DNA of 64,000 nucleotides from Lathyrus oleraceus (lineage: Eukaryota; Streptophyta; Magnoliopsida; Fabales; Fabaceae). Position 1 is the first letter of the stretch, and every line of letters begins with the position of its first letter. The notes beneath the pieces are model-generated. The model did no database searches, was not told the DNA's origin, and saw only the letters and a list, made by a program, of their open reading frames with translations. Where the stretch lies: NCBI RefSeq assembly GCF_024323335.1, contig NC_066582.1, positions 92,314,944 to 92,378,943 on the forward strand. The letters run 5' to 3'. Of this stretch, positions 34,355 through 45,484 are shown piece by piece. The translations under genes and the position numbers were made by a program.

Positions 34355-35698
34355 TATAACACCTCAAAATTTGCCCTCCTCTTCTTGGGACTAGTTTGGC
34401 ATATTGAATTTTATATTTTAGGGAATTAGGCATTTTCATTTTTTGCATCCCATATGGAAATAAGAAAGTCATCCTCCCAAGTCTTTTCAGAAGATGGAGA
34501 GGTTGCATGATTCAAGCCTAAGGGTTTCTATGGATTGATGATCAACCATCTAGGGGTTTGCTTGTCACCAAGGTTTCTTGATCTTTCAATGGTCTTGATA
34601 ATTATCTTGTTTGCAAGGATATATCACCATCATCATGGTTCTATCATTATCCAGGGTTTTAGAGTGCATCCTCCAGTTCCTTTGGATTAGGGTTTTGACC
34701 TCTGGTCAACCCTAATCAATGGCATTCTTCCAGCCAGGGCTTCTCAAGGAGATGAGGTATTTTTATAAGATGAAGATCACATGAGTGTCATATTGAGCTT
34801 ATATGAGCTAGGGTTTCATTTTGGATCAATTTCACCAAGTGTTGAAGGCTCAAATTGATCAAGGCATTGCAGGGTCATCTGAGGACTAGAAAGTCAACTG
34901 TGCAGTCAATTGAGGATTTTGAGGTGGGGAAATGAGTTGAGACACCTCATTCATGTTCAAAAGAGGTCCATTTGTCATTTCAAACATCTATCTTGAAGAT
35001 TGTGAAGTCATGGCAAAAGTTTCCAAAAATGGAAAGTGACCTGTAATTGAAAGTTTCCAAAAATGGTAAGTTTTTGGTCCATATTCAACTTGACTTTTCA
35101 ACATCGAAGAAGCTTCAAATTGATTTTTGGTGAACATGAAAGTTGAATATCTTTCTCTCCTCTTTTCAAAAAGTCCAAGATCATATCCATCTGATGAATG
35201 GTTGAGAAGTTATGGCCAAATGATCACAAGATGTGCATGGAAGTTCAACATGACATAACTTTTGGTTCAAAACTCCAAATTGGTCCACTCTTTTTGCAAA
35301 ATACTTCTTGTGACCAATACTTTCCAAATCAATCATTGCCTTGCATGGAAAAAGTTCATATGATCATGTGTTCATACTTGTGCAAAATGGAGGGAAACTT
35401 CATAATTCAAAATTGGATGATCATACAAGCCAATTAACACTTCCATCATGATTGTTGAATGATTTTAAGTGGATTTGCACCTTAACATGTTATTGTTCAC
35501 GTGTGGATTAGCCATGCAAGCTCACTTTTGCATTTTTGCACTTCATTCCAATTCTCACTAATCTTAATTAACCAAGCCTAATTGAGATTAGCACAGTCAT
35601 TAACACATGGTATAAAAGCCTAATCATAACTGAATTTGCTCATAACAACACATTCTAGATCTGAAATTCACATTCCCTCCATTTTTGCTCTCACTTCA
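34355..35698 (+). mobile_element. LTR fragment F, Ogre/Tat family, plus strand
   Basis: The terminus TATAACACCTCAAAA interrupts element D's gag, and from about 34790 the sequence parallels LTR B (54425-55320), for example the 'GGAAAGTGACCTGTAATT' block. The first base pair has decayed from the expected TG to TA. A TATA box TATAAAA is at 35611-35617. The match to B stops at 35698, where element I begins. The rest of F is missing. Bases 34350-34354 (TATAC) would be its target duplication. Confidence 0.75.
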
Positions 35699-37073
35699 TG
35701 TTGGTGTAAGCCCTAGAGGCCAATACTTTTGGTCCTTGTATCGAATTATTTATTAATAATAAAAGGCATTTTCTTTATTATGGTTGATTAATAAAGTCCC
35801 TAGAATAGATAGTCCGTTTAATGTATTAAGTGTGACTTAATCATGAGAACACATTAAACATAAGGGCACTGTTCTTAAAGTATCCGTAGTCGAGCTTTAA
35901 TCTGAAGTGGGATAACATTAAAGCATTAAGACTATTATGTTTGTAGACTGATGATCACATCTCATGAATCATGGATAAAGAGTTATCAAGTCTTAAACAT
36001 AGGTATGAATATTAGGAGTAATATTTATACCGGATTGACCCGCTATGAGAATACTATATAGAAAGTTATGCAAAGTGTCATAAGTTATTCTCATGGTGAT
36101 AATAGTGTATACCACTCTTCGACCTGAAACCACTATGGATCCTAGATGTAGAGTCGAGTGCTTTATTGCTGATCCAACGTTGTCCGTAATTGGATAACCC
36201 TAAAGATAGTTGATGGGTACTCCACGAAGCATGTTGAGGGACATGAGTGTCCTAGATGGAATTTGCCAATCCTGCGTAACAGGATAAATGTCTATGGGCC
36301 CAATATTGAACTGGACAAGGGTGACACGGTCTATACCTTGTGTTCAATATAGACATAAGGGCAAAGGGGTAATTATACACATAATTATTATCACAGGAGG
36401 TTTTGTCAGATCACATGACATTTTCGTGACTTGGGTAGCAGTGATGTGTTGCTAGATACCGCTCACTGCTTATTATGTTAAATGCGTGATTTAATATAAT
36501 TGCCAACGCCGCGAAAACCTATAGGGTCACACACAAAGGACGGATTGATGAGAGATAGAGTAACTAAGGAACACCGTAAGGTACGGTGCACTTAAGTGGG
36601 AGACGAAATATGGTAAGGTACCAAATACTTAAGTGATTTTGGGCATATTATAAGATATGGGCCAAAATACACTTAAGTGGGCTTTTTAGCTTGAAGCCCA
36701 CACAAGTGGTTCTATAAATAGAACCCATTGGGTAGAAGCATTGTCACTCCAATCCACTCAGACAAAAATTAAAGTAGAGACTTGGAATTTTGTTTCCCTC
36801 TTTCTCTCACTCAAAGCCTTCATTCATAACAGCTAGCACTGCGATTGAAGGAATCCGTTCGTGTGGACTTAGTAGAGACGTTGTCATCGTTCAACGTTCG
36901 TGATCGCCCCGTGGATCTGTATCAAAGGTTTTGATCATTATCAGAGATCTGCACCAAAGGTTTGAATCGCCACAAGAGGTAACGATTCTATCACTGATCA
37001 TGCCCATTCATAAGGATCACTAAATGGAGAAATTTTTAAATTCCGCTACGCCTTGGATGGCAATTCTTCTTCA
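35699..37073 (+). repeat. 5' LTR of copia element I
   Basis: The LTR starts TGTTGGTGTAAGCCC right where the LTR F homology stops, and ends CTTCTTCA two bases before the PBS: about 1375 bp. The TATA box TATAAATA lies at 36713-36720. There is no second copy in the window. Confidence 0.8.
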
Positions 37074-37074
37074 G

Positions 37075-37087
37075 TGGTATCAGAGCC
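37075..37087 (+). promoter_or_regulatory. Primer-binding site of copia element I
   Basis: TGGTATCAGAGCC matches the complement of the 3' end of initiator tRNA-Met. Confidence 0.92.
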
Positions 37088-37496
37088 ACTTACGAAACCA
37101 TGAATCTGATATTTGTTTTTGTTCTGTAATAATATGATTAAAGACATAATGAATCAAAGGTTAAATTGAGATCGATCAAGTTACATATATGTGATATATG
37201 TAATCCTGATGCAAAATACATTATATATGATATAGTGTTCTCGTTTCGTTCATTCAAACCCTCGATGATTGTTTTCCTTGAGCGATCAATGGTCGTTTGC
37301 TTCTTGATCCGACATTAGTATGGTGAAGCAATGACGTGTTGATCAATCATACTGAATTAACAATCGAGATGTGTTTGACGGTCTGAAATTGGTGCATCAG
37401 GGTTAGTGACGGCACAAGGGTTGTGTTGTCAGAGAGTTATGCGATTGGGGTTTGACTGCACAAGAGTTATGCGTTCTAAACACTTTTCCAAACAGT

Positions 37497-37751
37497 GTTA
37501 ACCGGTTAACGCATATGGTTAACCGGTTAACGAGAAACTGAATACAGCCTTCTAAACATTTTGGAACAGTGTTAACCGGTTAACGCATATGGTTAACCGG
37601 TTAACGCAATGCGAAATTAAATTTTTGAGATTTTCAAACAGTGTTAACCGGTTAACGCATTTGGTTAACCGGTTAACGCAAGACAGAAAAGAATTTTTTA
37701 AAAGTTATCAAACAGTGTTAACCGGTTAACGCATATGGTTAACCGGTTAAC
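37497..37751. repeat. Array of eight GTTAACCGGTTAAC palindromes
   Basis: The perfect 14-bp palindrome occurs at 37497, 37518, 37571, 37592, 37643, 37664, 37717 and 37738. Copies are paired, 21 bp start to start, joined by GCATATG or GCATTTG. Pairs repeat every 74, 72 and 74 bp. The spacers between pairs are much less alike, although AACAGT precedes each pair. The array lies in the untranslated leader of copia element I. Confidence 0.97.
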
Positions 37752-37854
37752 GCAAGGCAAAATTCACCCGTTCGGCTAGAAAAAGTGCTTTGAAGTATCA
37801 AGTGTTGATACGAAAAACAACGTCAATTTTAAACGAATTGTTCATTAAAATTTT

Positions 37855-37975
37855 CGAGCAGGGCAGCGGAACACCCATTAAAATTTTAAAACGACGTCAA
37901 TTTTAAAGGAACCACCGTCCGCTGACCTGGCAGCGGAACACCCGTTCCCGCTGTCCGGGCAGCGGACCCCCGGCT
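37855..37975. repeat. GC-rich repeated CAGCGGAACACCCG motif in the copia leader
   Basis: GCAGCGGAACACCC occurs at about 37863 and 37931, with related GGCAGCGGACCCCC at about 37959. A CGACGTCAATTTTAAA-like phrase is also repeated nearby (about 37819 and 37892). Function is unknown. Confidence 0.7.
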
Positions 37976-38494
37976 GACTCTGCGTAGTGTGATCGGTCGT
38001 CGAAATTTAATTTGATTTTAATTAATTAAAGGAATTAATAATAATAATAATAAAGTGTTTATTATTGTCTTGTGGTGATCGGTTATGGCCTTAGTTTTCC
38101 TTTGTTTTGTTTTGGGTTTTTAAAATACGACCTGCGTGTCGTGCCTCTCTCTTAATCTCCCAAATGTAACTTCTTTTCTCATCTCACTCCCTCGTATGTA
38201 AAACGAGTTTCTTTCATGTAATGTAGTGATATGAAGAAAGCAAAGAAGTCAGTGCAAAATGAGGACAACCTTGAAGATCTTGCTTGGAGAAGCTTAGATC
38301 GTTGTAGGTTAGCTTAGGTTCTCTCATTGGCTTGGGAGAACAATTGCGCTAGGGGCCATAACTGTTTCATTATGTATGTATGTATGTTGATGCATGTGAA
38401 TGTATGTTGATGCATGTGAGAGACGGTTTATATGATAAACAAGCCGGTGAGATCAGAAAAATTGCAATTCCCTCAAATTAAATATTAAGTTTAT

Positions 38495-38838
38495 GCTTTC
38501 CAAGTTTTAACACTCATCAAGACTAGTAATGGATAATGTAGGTTTCGCCTACACGAGGTGCATGATCTGTATATTAGTAAGGTGCGATGGGATAGTAGTA
38601 ATATCCAACTGTTAAAACAAAGGGTCAAACTTAACTAAACAAATTATGAGAATATTATATATGTTTGCTTTCCAAGTTTTAGCACTCATCAAGACTGGTA
38701 TCGAATAATGTAGGTTTTGCCTACGCGAGGTGCATGTTTTGTATTAGTTAAGGTGCGATGGGATAATTGTAATATCCAATTGCTAAAACGATGAGTCAAA
38801 CTTGATTATAATTTTCTTATATATGTTTAGAAGCAAGA
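38495..38838. repeat. ~172-bp tandem duplication in the copia leader
   Basis: GCTTTCCAAGTTTTA begins at 38495 and again at 38667. Both copies share ATAATGTAGGTTT, AAGGTGCGATGGGATA and AATATCCAA blocks, with scattered substitutions. The rest of 37088-39149 is leader without a convincing ORF. Confidence 0.85.
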
Positions 38839-39149
38839 GTTGGGAATAATCCATATGATGGATTGGAATAAGGAGTTATTCACCCAATTGAAATTTTCGA
38901 GAGTTGTATGAGATACAATTGGAAGGAGTTCCTACCTAAATAACCTATTTTTGTGTAATCCGCCTACGCGAACTTAGAACGAAGTGAAATATGGATCTCG
39001 ACCCACTAGAAAATCTTCCAACGGGATTTTCCGAATCAGATGATGAGGGTCATTTGTTTTGAGTAAAATAGTGGGAGCATATTTAATTAAAGGCCTAATT
39101 GAATATGTCAATGATACTTATATTTTCATTAATCCTTATGTAGATTACC

Positions 39150-39962
39150 ATGACAGCAAACACCTCTAACAACATCCTGCGATCAATCCTTGATAAGGAA
39201 AAATTGTCTGGGACAAATTTTCTGGATTGGCACCGAAACCTGAGGATTGTCCTCAAACATGATAAAAAGCTGTATGTCTTGGAGACACCTGTTCCTGAAG
39301 AGGAACCTCCTAGTTCTGCACCTAAGGCAAAAAGAGATGCTTATAAGAAGCATGTCGATGATGCCAATGAAACTGCTTGTCTCATGCTGGCTACCATGAA
39401 CTCAGAATTGCAAAAGCAACATGAGAACATGTCAGCGTTCGATATGATCGACACCTGAAGTTGCTCTATCAAGAGCAAGCAAGGCCTGAGAGGTTTGAAG
39501 TTTCAAAAGCCCTTTTTCAAAGCAAGTTAGCTGAGGGAGTCCCTATAGGTCCCCATGTACTCAAGATGATTGGGTATGTGGAAAACCTTGAGAGATTGGG
39601 TTTTCCCCTCGAAAAGGAACTTGCAACTGATTTGATCTTGCAATCGTTGCCAGATAGTTTCAGTCAATTTGTCCTAAATTTCAATATGATTGATATGGAC
39701 AAATCTCTTCCTGAAATGCTCGCCATGTTAAGAACTGCCGAGCAGAATTTGAAGTCAAAAGGGAAGTCCATTCTGATGATCGGAAATGGAAAGAGATAGA
39801 ACAAAAGGCCCACTAAGCAGAGTGATAAGGGGAAGGGCAAGGAAGTTGCCAATCCCAGATCCACTGCTGCTTTGAAGCCTAGTAGAGGCATAGCAAAAGA
39901 AGGCACCTGCTTCCATTGCGGTAAGACCGGACGCTGGAAGAGGAACTGCCCAAAGTACCTGG
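39150..39962 (+). pseudogene. Gag of copia element I
   Basis: It begins with ATG at 39150. The first 102 codons have the copia gag signature (KLSGTNFLDWHRNLRIVL), then a TGA at 39456. The frame changes and continues from 39461 (PDSFSQFVLNFNM) to a TAG at 39797. The zinc knuckle at about 39908-39950 reads CFHCGKTGRWKRNC, so the metal-binding His position holds Arg. The knuckle sits in the same frame as the protease that follows. The protein would coat element RNA, but this copy is dead. Confidence 0.85.
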
Positions 39963-40920
39963 AAGATAAGAAGAATGGAGTAGAGACTTCAACTTCAGGT
40001 ATTTTTGTTATTAATTTATCTACTTCTGCATCATGGGTATTAGATACTGGATGCATTTCTCACATTTTTACAAATGTGCAAGAACTAAAAAGGAGTAGAG
40101 ATTTGGCAAAAGGTGAAGTCGACCTACGAGTTGGCTATGGAGCAAAGGTTGCTGCTTTAGCCGTAGGAACTTTTGTATTGACTTTACCTAGTGGTTTAAT
40201 AATTCAGTTAGAGAACTGTTATTATGTACCTGCAATTAGCAGGAATATTATTTCCATTGCTTGTTTGGACAAGTTTGGTTTTTCATTTATAATAAAGAAC
40301 AATTGTTGCTCAATTTATTTGAATGATATATTCTATGCTACTGCACAAATGAACAATGAACTATATGTCTTTGATCTTGAAATGCCTATTAATAACATTA
40401 ATACAAAAGGGTGAAACCTAACGAGTTAAAACCAACTAGGTAAGAATATTAAAACTCTTCGATCAGATCGAAGTGATGAGTATTTAATCCTAGAGTTTGA
40501 TGACCATCTGAAAGAGTGTGGGATCCTATCCCAACTTACTCCTCCTGGAACATCCCAATGGAAGGGTGTATCTGAGAGAAGAAATCGAACCCTGTTGGAC
40601 ATGGTTCGATCCATTACGAGTCACACCAATCTTCCAAACTCCTTTTAAGGATATACATCATTGACATCAGCTTACACACTTAACCGTGTTCCATCCAAAA
40701 GGGTGAAAAGACACCATATGAGATATGGAGTGGTAAGAGACCACATATGTCTTACATGAAGATTTGGGGTTGCGAAGTTTATGTGAAACGACAAATTTCA
40801 ACTAAGCTTGAGCCCAAATCTGACAAATGCTTATTTGTGGGGTATCCTAAAGAAACAAGAGGATATTATTTCTACAATCCTTCTGAGGGCAAAGTGTTTG
40901 TCGCTCGAACTTGAGTTTTC
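39963..40920 (+). pseudogene. Protease and partial integrase of copia element I
   Basis: The frame ending at 40414 carries the protease motif WVLDTGCISH (about 40036) and the rest of the protease. The GAG-pre-integrase zinc-binding segment and the first catalytic Asp are missing. The next recognisable piece (about 40440-40620) has LRSDRSDEY and GVSERRNRTLLDMVRS, the second Asp and the Glu of the integrase triad. The join near 40414-40440 therefore hides an internal deletion of several hundred bases. Further remnants with stops run to about 40920. Confidence 0.8.
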
Positions 40921-41039
40921 CTAGAAAGGGATTTTATTTCCAAAGGAATCAGTGGGAGGAAAGTAGAACTTGAAGAAATTCAAGAATCACAAAGTATCGA
41001 TACACCTATGGAGGAATTAGAGCAGGAAACACAAGTAGT

Positions 41040-41662
41040 TGTGTAAGTGCAACCTGCTCAAATAGAACAAGACCAGCGTAGGTCAGGCAGGATACGTCAC
41101 CTACCTGAGATATATGGATATCTGATCAAGGTGATGTATTATTCATGGATCAAGATGAGCCTGTGACCTACTCATGGAATCTTCTTTTTGATGAAACAGT
41201 AAAACTGTATGGATTCATCAAGAACGAAGACGAGACTTGTGTCTACAAGAAGGTTAGTGGGAGCATGATCGTATTCCTGGTATTGTATGTAGATGACATA
41301 TTACTCATTGGAATCGATATCCCTACCCTGCAATAAGTAAAGTCTTGGTTGGGGAAATGCTTTTCTATGAAGGACCTGGGTGAAGCAGCCTATCAGAATC
41401 TATAGAGATAGATCATGAAATGCTTGGCCTAAGTCAGAGTACATAGACAAAGTGCTGAGACGCTTTAATATGAATGATTCCAATCTAGTTATGTGTTTTG
41501 CTTAAATGGTGGCACTGTGAGCTTGAAAAGTTCAACGCAAGATGCAGTTGCTGATTCTACAACTGAGGCCGAGTATATTGCTGCCTTAAGTGCAGCGAAG
41601 GAAGCTGTTTGGATCAATAAACTTGGCATAGTCCCTAGCATTGTGGATCCCATTGGGATCTA
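41040..41662 (+). pseudogene. Partial RT and RNase H of copia element I
   Basis: A linker (about 41080, RRSGRIRHLPE) leads to the RT start DQDEPVTY (about 41147), which jumps directly to SWNLLFDETVKLYGF. The RT N-terminal half is deleted. The catalytic loop YVDDILLIG is intact (about 41287-41313). RNase H is represented by TTEAEYIAALSAAKEAVW (about 41556-41610) and ends at DPIG, immediately before the expected CDN motif, where the element is cut off. Confidence 0.85.
41655..41662. other. Deletion junction: copia I joined to Ogre D ORF1 (GGGATCTA)
   Basis: Left of these bases the plus strand reads copia RNase H. Right of them the minus strand reads Ogre ORF1, matching 52441-52490 of element A. 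GGGATCTA belongs to both: it completes the copia codons and it is also in the Ogre sequence (AAGGGATCTAATAC, reverse complement of 52480-52493). The 3' part of I, the rest of F, and D's gag and ORF1 are missing. Confidence 0.8.
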
Positions 41663-41757
41663 ATACAAAAGATGCTAGCTTCCTTAACTCTTTCAAATCG
41701 GGACATCTGAAACTGTACTTCTTAGTGTTCCTTCTTCCCAATCCATGGTCTGAAAAT
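41663..41757 (-). pseudogene. ORF1 start of Ogre element D
   Basis: On the minus strand from the ATG at about 41745, the bases match the first ~35 codons of ORF1 of element A (52398 onward), with a one-base deletion near codon 5 that shifts the frame. Everything after that is removed by the junction at 41655-41662. ORF1 is the DUF7745-like protein found upstream of gag in Ogre elements; its role is unknown. Confidence 0.8.
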
Positions 41758-42506
41758 ATATCCAAATGATACCTTAGTTCCTTGAAATTTTTGTGTGATG
41801 AATGTTATGATGCGCATGAATGCATGAATGCAACAATCACAAATAAGGGATCACACACAAGGAAAACAAAGGTCAAGGGATGAATCAGGTCATTGTCAAG
41901 ATCAATCGTCCATTTTGGTGGATTATGGTTTACACCTTATAACACCCAAGTTCCAGTGATATTGGCAAGACTTGATTGGATCAACCAAGAATCAAGGGTT
42001 TGTTGCAAGTCACGAGCATGAAGTCTGGGTAAGAACCATCCCAAAGGAGTGAACTAAGGATAAAAACCTGTAGATCATGTTCTAAAAAGTTCCCAGAGTC
42101 TTAATTCCATCTATCGGATATTACAGGTTAAGATGATTGACTCATCGACCCATAATATTCTCAAGACAAACTCGTCTGAGTGTAGTATCGCGTAACAACT
42201 ATTATCAAGTCTACACTTGAACAGTTTCCGCACTACGTCCTAAATAGGCCAAGATGGGTTAAATGCTATCAGGTCCTCAGCTTCTCAGACCCAATTAGAA
42301 ATAGTAATGCCTAACCATAAATACTTGTGTGACACCTCCAAATCCAAAGGAGTCTCCACTGAGCAGATGGATCTCAAGAAACTTTGTTAAGGACTACTCC
42401 ACACAAGTCTAACATGACTATACCATCCTCCTATCTTAATTTCACTCAAGTTCGGGTTAGAACTTATCTCACCACTCAGAGATCACCAAGCACAAGCAGA
42501 TTATAT

Positions 42507-42567
<61 letters not shown>

Positions 42568-42624
42568 ATCACATATATACAAATATATTCACATGAAAAG
42601 TAGGCTAAACCCACTAGAGACTAC
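41758..42624 (-). other. 5' leader of element D
   Basis: This is the reverse complement of the A leader (51555-52397), for example the 'TAGTGCGGAAACTGTTC' and 'TTCACTCCTTTGGGATGGTTC' blocks. It contains a microsatellite, (CA)n from about 42506 then (TA)n to about 42563. No ORF is supported. Confidence 0.8.
42506..42563. repeat. Compound (CA)n(TA)n microsatellite
   Basis: About 11 CA units are followed by about 17 TA units. The related A leader has TATATGTGATGTTTG at 51600-51630 and no long run, so the expansion is specific to D. Confidence 0.95.
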
Positions 42625-42642
42625 TCCCCAGTAAAGTCGCCA
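42625..42642 (-). promoter_or_regulatory. Primer-binding site of element D
   Basis: The minus strand reads TGGCGACTTTACTGGGGA, two substitutions from the site of element A. It corresponds to the 3' end of a tRNA-Arg, the primer reported for Ogre elements. The bases that should separate it from the LTR end are missing. Confidence 0.85.
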
Positions 42643-42645
42643 CTT

Positions 42646-45484
42646 AATTCATGATCATCCAGCTATGGATAAGCTAGAGATCAAATAACAAGAGTCGCCA
42701 CCGCGCTTTTATTTTTTCCAAGGAAAAAGGGAAAAAGTACGAACAAAACCCAACAGTAATTAGTTTTCAAATCCAAACTAATAAAAAGTCATAGGTCATA
42801 GGTAAGGGGGTTAGTTTCACAGAGGGAAGGTGTTAGCACCCAAAGTGTCCTAGGTACTCCTAGGGAGCCCTTTTTGTATGCATATGTATTTTGTACAAGG
42901 TGATGTTTACAAACAAATAGAATGGGGGGATGAGAAAAGAATTCATTAGTTATATTTTTGTGTTTAACAAGACCGAAGGTCTTGTGCCTACTTACCAACA
43001 TAAAAATGAGGGATCAAAATCTCGTAGTTCATGATACAAATTTTAAAGTGGATACATTGCTTTTAATAAAAATTAGGTTTGAAAAGCACAAAGGCCTAAA
43101 ATGGTTTGAATGAGTTAGTTCTTTTTGGCTTTTTGAAAGTTTAAGTCAAATATAGTTAAGTTTATTTACAAGTTTGACTTAAGAAAAGAAGTTTGAAAAT
43201 GCAATGGCATAAGGCCAAAGTTTCTATCTTTTTGCAATGTGGTCAATGTTTAGAACAAAAGTAGTTCACACAAAGAAGATTTTGAAAAAATGGAGGGAGA
43301 GATTTTGAAATTAAAGAAATGGGGAGAAGATGAAGAGACTATCCTATGTTCAAAATTAAAAGTTTAGAGTTGAAAAGATATGACCAAGTGGGTAGCAATC
43401 CAATAGGCAAGAATGTCAATAGAAACCTAGAATTCCCTTGGACTTTTAGAATCAAGCAACAAAGAAATGCACAATTATATTATCTTGAAGAGCAAGGTAT
43501 CAAATAAAGATGGCCTCATCCAAGCTTATCCATTCCATGATCTTCTCCAAAATAACCCATGCAACAGATGAATTCCACAATTCACAGGTTCAAAATAACA
43601 ACTTCACAATAATCATGTTGCAGGTGAACTTAGAGAGGTCTTCAAAGATGTATCAGCCGAAGTTCAAATTGCAAGCACTTGATTTCTCAACAAGTTGGAT
43701 TTGGCCAAGTTCTTTATCATAGGAAGGTTTCCTAGATTCTAAGTCCATTTGTCCAATATCAAGCCAACAATCCACTCAAAAAGTGTTCTAGGGTTTTTGT
43801 TATTATTATGTACATTAATGGTCAAAGACCACACAAACAAGCAAAGTATATACAAGAAAAATATATCACACAATATGGTCCAAATGGACAAAGTGAAAAT
43901 TGCATTAACATAAACAATTAGAATGATATGAACAATGGCAAATGAAATAGAGTGCTAAAAGTAAATTGCATTAAAGTAAAAGCATGAAATTAAAAGTTAG
44001 TAGTTAGGAGTTAGTATTGTTTTGTTTTTGCTTTTCATTTCAAGACATTCTTTGGAGAACACTCAACCCACTTATCACAAGCATGAATCCTTGTGCCAAA
44101 ACATCTTCCAAAGGAAGGAAAAAAGGCCAAGTTTCCACACAATACCATGAAAGAGGGGAGACTTACAATCTCACTAACTAGAATGCTTATGCATTTTATG
44201 TCACAAATTTAGCGCTATGTTAAGCAATCGTAATTGGACTTATGTAGAAGTCACAACTATTTGAGGTCGGGCAATAGAATTTTGGTGTTAATGCATGTTG
44301 GAGACATAGTATATTGGACTATGCTAATGAAACATACCACACACAAAAAGAATATACAAAAGGTGTGGCCTAATCTCATCCATACTCATGTTAATTTTTC
44401 AATCAACTAGCATTAGGACTTTGAGATGTCATAAGACAAATGGAAATAATGAATGAAGAAAGGGAATAAGATGAAGTGGGAGGGGAATGAATGAAATCAC
44501 AAATTGGTCAAAGGATGACTTTTATCAAATTAATATCATCAATTCATTTTGGGAGATGGAATGTACATTCCATCAATCGCCTAAATCCGATGATATTAAT
44601 TTGACAAAGTCAAACCAACATTGACCAAGGCCCAACAACAAGAGTTAAACATAAACAAGTCATCACAATTGGTCAACAAATTCATTTGGCATTTATTCAA
44701 ATTAAAAATACTAAAATAGTGCATTTAAACTAAATATGGTTTGTCCAATTCCTAAAATCTCATAAAAACACCAAACAAATGGCCATGAGATTTATCATAG
44801 GTCAAACATGGTCAAAGGACCTTGGAGAAAAAATTTCATAATTTTTGGACATTTAAAAATATTTTTAAACAATTAAAAACAAATCCAAAATCAATTAATT
44901 CATGAAAAATATTAATAATGATCCAAAAAATAATTTTAATTCAGAATATGAAAGAGAAAAACATTTGAAATTTTGTGGTTAATGTCCCATATTTTTTGGA
45001 TCAATATTGAATTTAATATGAATTATTGAAAATAAAGCAATTAAAATGATAATTAAAATATTAGAAAAAACGTGGACCACTTGATCTCCCTCATTAATTG
45101 AGGTGGCAGATCAAGTGGCCAGGAATAAGCGTTCCACCATGCACTCAAGTCAGTGCGTGGCAACATTGGTAATCAAAAGGAGCGGACGAGATTAAAACAA
45201 ATTACATGGATCCTGTGGCTGTGAGACATGCCAGCGCATGGCCAGAGCTATAGCTCCAGTCTTCTTCTCCGGTGGACCTCAATGGAATGGTCCACCATCA
45301 ACCATCACCAAAATTAAAAACAAGGACATGATTTTAAAATAAAAATGGCACTGAGCTCGAATATGACCTCAATTCACTCTAACTCCTAGTATATTGAGAG
45401 ATGCTTGGAGTTGAAATTTGAGGTACATGAACTGAGTTTCATCAATTTCGCCTCAAAGAAACTCAATCTTCTTGCCTACATTGG
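42646..45484 (-). repeat. 5' LTR of element D, 3' part
   Basis: It aligns with the left portion of LTR D3' (15024-17815) throughout, with visible divergence. The outermost ~16 bases (TTCCCGCTACA plus spacer) are deleted. At 45484 it is cut by element A in opposite orientation, inside the region equivalent to 17815. The remainder should lie beyond A, outside the window. The last five bases, ATTGG, are the expected target duplication of A. Confidence 0.88.

Larger units (their letters stand above)
35699..41662 (+). mobile_element. Ty1/copia element I, degenerate and 3'-truncated
   Basis: The element has an LTR (35699-37073), tRNA-Met PBS (37075), an unusually long leader (about 2 kb), and gag, protease, integrase, RT and RNase H remnants on the plus strand. 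It ends abruptly in RNase H with no 3' LTR. Frameshifts, stops and internal deletions of much of integrase and RT are visible. The precise copia lineage (Angela/Tork-like) is a guess. Confidence 0.85.
15013..45484 (-). mobile_element. Ogre-type Ty3/gypsy element D (span, with later insertions)
   Basis: One minus-strand Ogre element spans this interval and is broken by nested insertions. From right to left it shows: 5' LTR (42646-45484, itself entered by element A), tRNA-Arg-type PBS (42625-42642), leader, ORF1 start (41655-41757), a large deletion with elements F and I, zinc knuckle and protease (32711-34354), RT, RNase H and integrase (29501-32738), 3' UTR (28681-29500 and 19643-22083) and 3' LTR (15013-19642). 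The gene order is exactly that expected for the Ogre/Tat lineage on the minus strand. Multiple stops and frameshifts show it is old and dead. Confidence 0.88.

Noticed and set aside
37497..37751. CRISPR-like array
   Set aside because: The repeats are paired 14-bp palindromes, the spacers are not uniform unique sequences, and the setting is a plant copia leader.
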